DNA of 64,000 bases from UBA4717 sp045577925 (GTDB lineage: Bacteria > Bacillota > Clostridia > Oscillospirales > CAG-272). This document shows, piece after piece, positions 25,832 to 32,435 of the stretch. The notes under the pieces were generated by a model that saw nothing but the letters and a program-made list of their open reading frames with translations, had not been told where the DNA came from and searched no databases. Position numbers and translations under genes: made by a program. Positions within the stretch are counted from its first letter, which is position 1. Each line of letters opens with the position of its first letter. Location of the stretch: the NCBI GenBank assembly GCA_045577925.1, contig JAZNJH010000031.1:1-64000 (forward strand), in the 5' to 3' direction.

Positions 25832-26983
25832 ATGGCATTTACATACATAACCAATGGTAAGATCGTTCTTCCCGATTCGGTCGTATTCGGCAAGAACCTT
25901 GCCTTTGATGAAGACAACGGAAAGATCATCGGGGTGGTGGATAACCTGCCCGCTGATGCACATGTCATCGATGCAGCAGGTAATTACGTCGCTCCCGGTC
26001 TCGTTGATATCCATATTCACGGATATCTTGGAGAAGACACCTGCGACGCGAAGCCCGAAGGTATCAAGAAGATGGCTTACGGCGTGGCTCAAAACGGAGT
26101 TACAGCTTTTCTTCCTACAACGATGACTGTTTCCAAGGACGAGATAATAGCTGCACTTAACGCAGTACGTTCTCTCAAAGAAGAAAGCAAATCTTGGGGA
26201 GGCGCCGAAATAATCGGAGTTCATGCTGAAGGCCCGTTCATCAATCCTTCAAAAAAGGGAGCTCAGGCTGAACAGAACATCCTCACGCCTGACGCTAGCT
26301 TTATAATCGAAAATTCGGATATCATCACATCTGTTACACTCGCCCCCGAGATGGACGAGGGACATATGTGTATAAAGAAGCTTGCGGCGGAATCTGACGT
26401 GCTCGTTTCTATGGGACATACTGATGCTAATTTTGAGGAAGCCATGAGCGCGGCAAAGGATGGCGTTAACCACGCAACACACCTTTTTAACGCGATGTCA
26501 GCGCTTGCTCACAGAAACCCCGGAGTTGTCGGTGCCGCGCTCGCCTCAGATAATGTTTCGGTCGAGGTAATTGCAGATACATTCCATATAAATCCCGGAC
26601 TTTACTCGATAATCGCTAAAATCAAGGGCGATAAGATGGTGCTGATAACCGACTGCACACGTGCCGGAGGCATGCCTGACGGCGAATATGACCTTGGGGG
26701 TCAGCCAATATTCCTTAAAGGAATCGAGTGCCGCCTTGCGGATGGCACAATCGCGGGAAGCGTTCTGAAGCTCAATAACGCAGTAAAGAACGTTCTTGAT
26801 CACACAGATCTTCCTGTAAATGAAGTTTTCAAAATGGCATCACTTAATCCTGCAAATGCTATCAACTGCGGCGAGCGCATAGGTTCGCTTGAAGCAGGAA
26901 AAGATGCGGACATCATTATTGCTGATGAAAATATAAATATAATAAGAACCATAAAGAAAGGAAAAACAATTTATGAATCTTAA
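25832..26983 (+). CDS. nagA: N-acetylglucosamine-6-phosphate deacetylase
   Basis: 383 residues, normal length. Amidohydrolase metal and catalytic residues are in place: HIHGY near 61, HAEGPFIN (Glu), MGHTDA, HATHLFNAM, and the catalytic Asp in LITDCTRAGG. It removes the acetyl group from GlcNAc-6-phosphate, feeding cell-wall sugar recycling and glycolysis. AAGGAGTAAC precedes the ATG. The ROK kinase that follows overlaps by 11 bases, so a GlcNAc kinase-deacetylase pair is likely. No nagB is in the window. Confidence 0.95.
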   Translation: MAFTYITNGKIVLPDSVVFGKNLAFDEDNGKIIGVVDNLPADAHVIDAAGNYVAPGLVDIHIHGYLGEDTCDAKPEGIKKMAYGVAQNGVTAFLPTTMTVSKDEIIAALNAVRSLKEESKSWGGAEIIGVHAEGPFINPSKKGAQAEQNILTPDASFIIENSDIITSVTLAPEMDEGHMCIKKLAAESDVLVSMGHTDANFEEAMSAAKDGVNHATHLFNAMSALAHRNPGVVGAALASDNVSVEVIADTFHINPGLYSIIAKIKGDKMVLITDCTRAGGMPDGEYDLGGQPIFLKGIECRLADGTIAGSVLKLNNAVKNVLDHTDLPVNEVFKMASLNPANAINCGERIGSLEAGKDADIIIADENINIIRTIKKGKTIYES

Positions 26984-28358
26984 AGTTAATGCACCACTCG
27001 ATCCCGGCTATATGCCGATGGCGGTAGTATACCGTGATTTTCAAAACGCCGTAAAGGCTGAGGGCGGACAGAAGCTCACTATCGGTCTTGAAAGAAACGA
27101 TGGTCTTACTTCCGTTTTAACAATAGATGTGTATAAAGACGGCACAGGTCACGATGAAGAAAACCATGAGTTTGTTGAAAGATTGTTAAAAACTCTTATT
27201 TGGGCGCGCGGCGGTTATAAAGTAATCATCGCAGGCTCAAAGGTGATAGCTGATAATATAAAGGCTGATTACTCTGAAGGTGGAGCTCGTGAATTCGACT
27301 GTGATATGATGTCTGACATTTATGAAGCACCTTTTGAAGTAATCAACGTACCTTTTGAACAGGCTCCCGTTCAAAAGGAATCTGCAGCACCTGTTGGCCG
27401 TCACCTTGACGGTTGCCGCATAGGCTTCGACGCAGGAGGAAGCGACCGTAAAGTAAGCGCAGTTGTTGAAGGCGAAGCTACATATTCAGAGGAAGTTGTC
27501 TGGTTCCCGAAGCTCCAGAATGATCCCCAGTATCATTACGACGGAATCATGGAGGCAATGAAGACAGCGGCTTCCAAGATGCCGAGAGTTGATGCTATTG
27601 GTGTATCTACTGCCGGATGTGTAGTAAACAACCAAATCAAAACCTCCTCACTTTTCCTCAAGGTAAAGAAAGAAAACCCGGAAGCATTCGAAAAGGTTGT
27701 TAAGAATATCTATATCGATATTGCTAAAGAATTTGGTGATATTCCGATAGAAGTAGCTAATGACGGTGACGTTACAGCTCTTGCAGGGGCAATGGATCTT
27801 GGAGATACTAACGTTCTTGGTATTGCTATGGGAACAAGTGAAGCTGGCGGATACGTTGACGGAAACGGAAACATCACAGGCTGGCTTAACGAGCTTGCGT
27901 TCGCACCTTGCGACTACAACAAAAATGCAATGGTAGACGAGTGGTCCGGTGACTACGGTTGCGGAGTTAAGTATTTCTCGCAGGATTCAGTAATCAAACT
28001 CGCTCCTGCTGCAGGAATCGAGCTTGACGAGAACGCATCTCCTGCTGAAAAGCTTAAGGTTGTTCAGGGGCTCATGGCTGAAGGCGACGAGCGTGCGGCA
28101 AAGATTTACGAGACTATTGGTGTGTATTTCGGATATGCTGTTGCATATTACGCATTATTCTATGATATAAAGCACGTTCTCCTTATGGGACGTGTATCAT
28201 CCGGTGAGGGCGGAAACATTCTTCTCAAGAATGCTCAGAAGGCACTCTCCGAAGAATTTCCCGAGCTTGCTAAGAAGATAGCAATACATCTTCCCGACGA
28301 GAGCAGCCGTCGCGTAGGTCAGTCTATTGCAGCTGCAAGTCTTCCTAAAATTAAGTAA
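26973..28358 (+). CDS. ROK-family sugar kinase with N-terminal extension (putative GlcNAc kinase)
   Basis: 461 residues, about 130 longer than a standard ROK kinase. Residues about 1-130 form an unrelated domain. The kinase starts at IGFDAGGSDRK near 150; the catalytic Asp lies in VANDGDVTALAG and the ATP loop in MGTSEAGGYV. The CxCGxxGC zinc motif of other ROK proteins is absent. It overlaps nagA, so phosphorylation of GlcNAc from wall turnover is the likely role, but specificity is inferred from context. AAAGGAAAAAC precedes the ATG inside nagA. Confidence 0.85.
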   Translation: MNLKVNAPLDPGYMPMAVVYRDFQNAVKAEGGQKLTIGLERNDGLTSVLTIDVYKDGTGHDEENHEFVERLLKTLIWARGGYKVIIAGSKVIADNIKADYSEGGAREFDCDMMSDIYEAPFEVINVPFEQAPVQKESAAPVGRHLDGCRIGFDAGGSDRKVSAVVEGEATYSEEVVWFPKLQNDPQYHYDGIMEAMKTAASKMPRVDAIGVSTAGCVVNNQIKTSSLFLKVKKENPEAFEKVVKNIYIDIAKEFGDIPIEVANDGDVTALAGAMDLGDTNVLGIAMGTSEAGGYVDGNGNITGWLNELAFAPCDYNKNAMVDEWSGDYGCGVKYFSQDSVIKLAPAAGIELDENASPAEKLKVVQGLMAEGDERAAKIYETIGVYFGYAVAYYALFYDIKHVLLMGRVSSGEGGNILLKNAQKALSEEFPELAKKIAIHLPDESSRRVGQSIAAASLPKIK

Positions 28359-28363
28359 TTAAT

Positions 28364-28403
28364 AAAAAATCCGAACAATACTCCGAGATTGTTCGGATTT
28401 TTT
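28364..28403 (+). terminator. Terminator of the nagA operon
   Basis: AAAAAATCCGAACAAT pairs with ATTGTTCGGATTTTTT around eight bases. Confidence 0.92.
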
Positions 28404-28421
28404 ATAGAATAAATACAGTTA

Positions 28422-28450
28422 TTGACATATTTTGCTTTATATGCTATACT
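28422..28450 (+). promoter_or_regulatory. Sigma-A promoter of the 79-residue membrane protein gene
   Basis: TTGACA and TATACT, 17-base spacer, 36 bases before the start. Confidence 0.85.
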
Positions 28451-28486
28451 AATGATAGCAAATATAATATCAACAGGAGGATTATC

Positions 28487-28726
28487 ATGGATAAACTTAA
28501 ATCGCTTTTCCCGTTTTCTTTTAAAACTGCCAATATTAAAGAGCTTATAATAGCAATTGTTATTTACATAGTCATAGGCTTTGTGGCAGGACTTATAATC
28601 GGTCTTCTTTCCATAATTCCTTTTATAGGATTTATCTTAGGAATCATCGGTTGGATACTTGAAGTTTATGTTTTAGTCGGAATCGTCTTAGCAGTTCTGA
28701 ACTTCTTAGGAGTTCTTAATAAGTAA
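28487..28726 (+). CDS. Small two-helix membrane protein of unknown function
   Basis: 79 residues. A short basic start (MDKLKSLFPFSFKTANIKE) is followed by two or three hydrophobic segments between residues 20 and 75 with GxxxG-like spacing (GFVAGLIIGLL, IGFILGIIGW). No motif I can assign. It is a monocistronic unit with a consensus promoter, ACAGGAGGA seven bases before the ATG and a strong terminator, so it is probably well expressed. Confidence 0.75.
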   Translation: MDKLKSLFPFSFKTANIKELIIAIVIYIVIGFVAGLIIGLLSIIPFIGFILGIIGWILEVYVLVGIVLAVLNFLGVLNK

Positions 28727-28731
28727 TAAGC

Positions 28732-28770
28732 AAAAAGGAGATGCCTTATCTTAAGCATCTCCTTTCAAAT
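28732..28770. terminator. Terminator after the small membrane protein gene
   Basis: AAAAAGGAGATGC pairs with GCATCTCCTTT around CTTATCTTAA. It lies between convergent genes and can serve both. Confidence 0.85.
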
Positions 28771-28771
28771 T

Positions 28772-30076
28772 TTATGTATTTGTCATACTTTCGTCGCCTG
28801 TACGCACTATGTCTACATTTGAGTTAATAACCGACCACATGGCAGGGAAGTATCTCATTATCTGCCATACTGATGCACCGGATAAGCCCTCGTCGAGCAC
28901 AAGATTCAATTTAGCCAAGACGCTTCTCGCATCTTCAAACCACACTTCATGCCTGTTACCTTCATCATCATTATAGAAGAAATATGGCGTTTGCGCATCT
29001 TCGTCAAATAATATTTCGGAGTTTGTGTCACCCGCAAGCGTTACAGCAGCAACATTCGAAAGAGCAGTCGCGGCACTTTCACCCTGAACAAAGGGAAGCT
29101 TCCAGTCGTAAGCATAATTAGGCATACCCATGAATATCTTATTCTGCGGTATTTCTGTCTTTGCGTATTCTACAACACGCCTTACCTGATCAATAGGAGC
29201 GATTGCGCGCGGCGGTCCGTATGTGTATCCCCATTCGTATGTCATGAGAAGTGCACGGTCTGCCGCTTCTCCTAAACCTGCGTAATCGTGTGCTTCATAT
29301 AATAAACCGGGCTGATCTGCACTTGTTTTTGGGGCTAAAGAAACGAACACCCTTTTTCCTCGCTCGTTTGCAGCTTCACGAAGATCCCCTATAAAATCTA
29401 TATATGCTTCCCGGTCACCTGCAAGTATGTACTCGAAGTCAACATCAACAGCGTCATATCTCTTCACTACAAGGGTATTTACTACATTGTCTATAAGGTT
29501 ATTACGTGCGCTTTCATTATTCAAAACTGCGCTTACAAGCTCATTTGAAAACGTTCCGCCCTCACCAAGCGACGATAATAGCATAACGGGCGACGTTCCG
29601 TATAGACGGGCTATATTTATCAGCTCGTCATCGTCCGTTGGTATAAGCTCTCCGGACTGAGTCATACCATAACCAAATATAGTAAGATATGTGAGATAGG
29701 GGAGCGTTTTTCTTAGAACTGCTCTGTCGATATATGGATATGCGTATCCGTTTATTGAAATCCGTCCTCTTTTTTGCGTATCATATTCTATGATAAGTAT
29801 CTGTCCTGGCACAATTTCAGGCATTCCGCCTAGAGTTGGGTTGTTTCTGTAAATAGAATTCAGACTTACCCCTAGGTTTGCCGCAATATCGAGCAGGGTA
29901 TCCCCCTCGCGCACAGTATAAACAACCGACGGACGAAGTATAACAAGCGCCTGACCTACTGTAAGCATATCAGGATCCTCAATACCGTTATCGGAAATTA
30001 ATCTGTCAACGTTAATTCCGTTTTCACTTGCAATAGAGTATATAGTATCTCCCGGTTTAACAACGTATATTGTCAT
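28772..30076 (-). CDS. LysM-GH18 spore-type peptidoglycan hydrolase (YaaH/SleL-like)
   Basis: 434 residues from the ATG after AAAGGATGG. Two LysM repeats (about 1-48, YVVKPGDTIYSIA, and 50-97, YTVREGDTLLDIA) bind wall glycan. A GH18 domain follows (about 105-430) with the catalytic DxxDxDxE motif as DAVDVDFE. Cortical-fragment-cleaving N-acetylglucosaminidases with this layout are found in spore coats. No signal peptide is present, as expected for a protein laid down from the mother cell. A longer reading to 30121 adds a non-conserved, basic start and was dropped. Confidence 0.9.
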   Translation of the reverse strand: MTIYVVKPGDTIYSIASENGINVDRLISDNGIEDPDMLTVGQALVILRPSVVYTVREGDTLLDIAANLGVSLNSIYRNNPTLGGMPEIVPGQILIIEYDTQKRGRISINGYAYPYIDRAVLRKTLPYLTYLTIFGYGMTQSGELIPTDDDELINIARLYGTSPVMLLSSLGEGGTFSNELVSAVLNNESARNNLIDNVVNTLVVKRYDAVDVDFEYILAGDREAYIDFIGDLREAANERGKRVFVSLAPKTSADQPGLLYEAHDYAGLGEAADRALLMTYEWGYTYGPPRAIAPIDQVRRVVEYAKTEIPQNKIFMGMPNYAYDWKLPFVQGESAATALSNVAAVTLAGDTNSEILFDEDAQTPYFFYNDDEGNRHEVWFEDARSVLAKLNLVLDEGLSGASVWQIMRYFPAMWSVINSNVDIVRTGDESMTNT

Positions 30077-30147
30077 GGTACCATCCTTTCGCAATTTGCA
30101 TTTCCTTACATTCATATGCAAAACAACGAAAATTTGTTAATATATAC

Positions 30148-30176
30148 TTGCAAAAATAATCGTTTTACTGTATAAT
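30148..30176 (+). promoter_or_regulatory. Sigma-A promoter of the dihydrouridine synthase gene
   Basis: TTGCAA and TATAAT, 17-base spacer, 32 bases before the start. Confidence 0.8.
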
Positions 30177-30208
30177 TTTAACGTTAAAGAAATAAACGAG
30201 GAACAACC

Positions 30209-31174
30209 ATGATAGATTTCAGTACCGTTAAAGTCGCACTCGCACCACTTGCAGGAGTAAGCGACTATGCATTTCGAAAGATATGCGCAGACCATAAAAT
30301 GCAATATGCAGTAACGGAAATGGTTTCTGCCAAGGCTATGCATTATAAGGATAAAAAAACTGCAGAGCTTGCTTATATCCGCCATAGTGAACCCAATATA
30401 GCAGTGCAGTTATTCGGGAGCGACCCTGATATTATTGCCGAGGCTGCAAAAAAGCTTTATGATAACAACTATGATCACAACCTTGGATCAAAACTGCCGG
30501 CCGCTATTGATATAAACATGGGCTGTCCTGTTAACAAGATAGTGTCAAACGGGGAGGGAAGTGCCCTGATGCGAAGCCCTGAGCTTGTTGGCAAAATTGT
30601 TCGTGCCGCAGTTGATGCACAAAGTCTTCCTGTAACCGTCAAAATACGCGCAGGTTGGGATGAAGACAGCATAAATGCGGTAGAGATTGCCAGGATAGCG
30701 GAAGAAAACGGCGCGTCTATGATATGTGTTCACGGCAGAACACGTTCTGAGATGTATATTTCAAACGTTCGCTGTGATATTATAAAGGCTGTAAAGGGAG
30801 CGGTCAAAATTCCTGTGTTTGCAAACGGTGGGATCATGAATGCAGACGATACGATATCCATGTTCAAAGATACAGGTGCTGACGGCGTAATGATAGCAAG
30901 AGGTGCGATGGGGAATCCGTGGATATTTGAAGAGATTGATGCAGCATTAAACGGTTATCAATACAGACGCCCTGAACGCGACGAAATAATATCAACTGCA
31001 CTTGAACACATAAGATTGTTGATACAGGAAAAAGGAGCGCGCACTGGCGTTTGTGAATCACGCAAGCATATTGCCTATTACACTAAAGGTATGCCCGGCA
31101 GCGCCGCACTCAGAGAAAAGATAAATCATGCAGAGTCATATGACGAAATAGAAGAGATATTATATAGGCTTTAA
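30209..31174 (+). CDS. dusB: tRNA-dihydrouridine synthase (DusB type)
   Basis: 321 residues. FMN-dependent TIM barrel with the family pattern: APLAGVSDYAFR at the start, MGCPVNKI holding the catalytic cysteine near 112, KIRAGWD, VHGRTR, NGGI and a MIARGAMGNPWIF phosphate-binding part. It reduces uridine to dihydrouridine in the tRNA D loop. GAGGAACAACC precedes the ATG. Monocistronic. Confidence 0.93.
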   Translation: MIDFSTVKVALAPLAGVSDYAFRKICADHKMQYAVTEMVSAKAMHYKDKKTAELAYIRHSEPNIAVQLFGSDPDIIAEAAKKLYDNNYDHNLGSKLPAAIDINMGCPVNKIVSNGEGSALMRSPELVGKIVRAAVDAQSLPVTVKIRAGWDEDSINAVEIARIAEENGASMICVHGRTRSEMYISNVRCDIIKAVKGAVKIPVFANGGIMNADDTISMFKDTGADGVMIARGAMGNPWIFEEIDAALNGYQYRRPERDEIISTALEHIRLLIQEKGARTGVCESRKHIAYYTKGMPGSAALREKINHAESYDEIEEILYRL

Positions 31175-31179
31175 TAAAA

Positions 31180-31210
31180 TAAAAAGCACGCTCGCAGGGC
31201 GTGCTTTAGT
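31180..31210. terminator. Bidirectional terminator between dusB and the SOS gene
   Basis: AAAGCACGC pairs with GCGTGCTTT around TCGCAGG. An A-run on the left gives a U-tail for the minus-strand gene, while the plus side is weaker. Confidence 0.8.
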
Positions 31211-31221
31211 CTTATGTTATA

Positions 31222-31533
31222 TCAGAGAATATATCTCATGCTTCCAACCATTACAGTGAATTTAACAAGCTTGTGCTTTCTTGAAAAACACGAGAGAAAA
31301 GCAAATAATCTATCAACAAAAGCCTCATTCTGAGAATATGCGTATTCAATCCCGCTAATCTCAACAACCGTGGGGTCTTTTGTTTCTTTAAGATCTCTCA
31401 ATCGACGAAGCAGAGCAAAAACCGTGTTGTCGTCTGCGCCGACAGCCTTTGCAGCAATAGAGATCACTGAATTGTTTCTGTTATTATTGTATACGAATGT
31501 TCTGTAATAGTTTATATTGTTTACCGCTGTCAT
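31222..31533 (-). CDS. Unknown 103-residue protein under SOS (LexA) control
   Basis: 103 residues; I do not recognise the family. It is basic, with an Asn-rich start (YNNNRNN), a predicted helical middle (NTVFALLRRLRDLKE) and a C-terminal segment ending in KFTVMVGSMRYIL. It has no signal peptide, LysM domain (unlike YneA) or zinc motif. GAGGTGAT lies six bases before the ATG. Its promoter has perfect -35 and -10 boxes with a LexA-type box inside the spacer and two more on either side, so it should be tightly repressed until DNA damage. Possible roles are a cell-division brake or a DNA-repair helper. Confidence 0.8.
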   Translation of the reverse strand: MTAVNNINYYRTFVYNNNRNNSVISIAAKAVGADDNTVFALLRRLRDLKETKDPTVVEISGIEYAYSQNEAFVDRLFAFLSCFSRKHKLVKFTVMVGSMRYIL

Positions 31534-31550
31534 ATCATCACCTCATATCG

Positions 31551-31562
31551 GAACAAATGTTC
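31551..31562. promoter_or_regulatory. LexA box, downstream of the -10
   Basis: GAACAAATGTTC matches the Gram-positive GAAC-N4-GTTC core exactly, between the -10 and the ribosome site of the minus-strand gene. Confidence 0.85.
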
Positions 31563-31576
31563 GTTTTGCTGATTAA

Positions 31577-31605
31577 ATTATAGCAAACAAATGTTCGGTT
31601 GTCAA
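31577..31605 (-). promoter_or_regulatory. Sigma-A promoter of the SOS-controlled gene
   Basis: On the minus strand a perfect TTGACA and a perfect TATAAT are separated by 17 bases. A LexA-type box fills the spacer. Confidence 0.88.
31585..31596. promoter_or_regulatory. LexA box inside the promoter spacer
   Basis: AAACAAATGTTC has one mismatch to GAAC-N4-GTTC and lies between the -10 and -35, where a bound repressor would exclude RNA polymerase. Confidence 0.75.
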
Positions 31606-31615
31606 CACTTTTTTT

Positions 31616-31629
31616 CGAACATTTGTTCG
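31616..31629. promoter_or_regulatory. LexA box upstream of the -35
   Basis: CGAACATTTGTTCG is a perfect palindrome with the GAAC-N4-GTTC core, 11 bases upstream of the minus-strand -35. It is about 80 bases from the divergent HAD promoter. Confidence 0.87.
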
Positions 31630-31705
31630 ATTTGTCGAATATGCACAAAAAACACATTTAAATTTGTAGATATAGGTTTATTTTAATTATAAATTAATAA
31701 GTCCG

Positions 31706-31734
31706 TTGACATTATGTCGGTTATAAAGTATAAT
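31706..31734 (+). promoter_or_regulatory. Sigma-A promoter of the HAD/pseudo-ATPase operon
   Basis: TTGACA and TATAAT, 17-base spacer, 27 bases before the HAD start. Confidence 0.87.
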
Positions 31735-31761
31735 TAAAATGTGTGTTTATGAGGTAATATA

Positions 31762-32433
31762 ATGAGATATTATTTATTTGATTTCGACGGAACTATATGT
31801 GATTCCAAAGAAGGTATTCTTAATGCGGCAGAATACGCATTAAATACCATGAATGTAAAAAATGAACTTTCAAGAAATGAAATGGAACCAATATTTATTG
31901 GCCCTCCGCTGACCGAGTCGTTACCGTATTATTTCGGGAATGATAATGTAGCTGTTATGTTGGCTATTAAGCATTTCAGGGAATACTATAATGCTCGCGG
32001 TACATATGAAAATGCAATTTTTGATGGAGTTAGAGAAATGCTAAGCACTCTGTCTTCCAGAGGAGCACACCTGTATATAGCCTCGTCAAAACCCACAAAA
32101 TTTATAAAGTTAATTTTGGAAAAACACAATATTCGCCACTGCTTCGAACAAATATTTTCCCCCGGTCTTGACGAAGATAATCTTAGTAAGTACGACATAA
32201 TCATGATGGCAAAAAATAAAATTTCCTCCCTGGACAAATCGCCCATAATAACAATGGTAGGAGACAGAAAATTTGATATAGAAGGAGCGCATGACGCAGG
32301 AATTCCTTGCATCGGAGTCATATGGGGAACAGCCGAAAATGGCGAACTCGAGAAATATAATGCTGATTTTATTGTAAATTCGCCAAAAGAAATACTGGAT
32401 ATCGACTTGCAAATCATGCTGTCACAGGAGTAA
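31762..32433 (+). CDS. HAD-superfamily phosphatase (phosphoglycolate phosphatase-like)
   Basis: 223 residues. DFDGTICDS near residue 6 gives the nucleophile and acid Asp. The IASSKPTKF segment supplies motifs II and III, MVGDRKFDIEGA gives motif IV, and GVIWGT follows. A helical cap lies between motifs I and II, as in Gph/PpaX. It removes phosphate from a small metabolite in the cytoplasm. GAGGTAAT precedes the ATG. The pseudo-P-type ATPase starts two bases after its stop, so the two are co-translated. Confidence 0.88.
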   Translation: MRYYLFDFDGTICDSKEGILNAAEYALNTMNVKNELSRNEMEPIFIGPPLTESLPYYFGNDNVAVMLAIKHFREYYNARGTYENAIFDGVREMLSTLSSRGAHLYIASSKPTKFIKLILEKHNIRHCFEQIFSPGLDEDNLSKYDIIMMAKNKISSLDKSPIITMVGDRKFDIEGAHDAGIPCIGVIWGTAENGELEKYNADFIVNSPKEILDIDLQIMLSQE

Positions 32434-32435
32434 TA

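Noticed and set aside
28364..28403. CGAAC...GTTCG pattern as a LexA box
   Set aside because: The spacing is far larger than four bases and the arms form a plain terminator stem.
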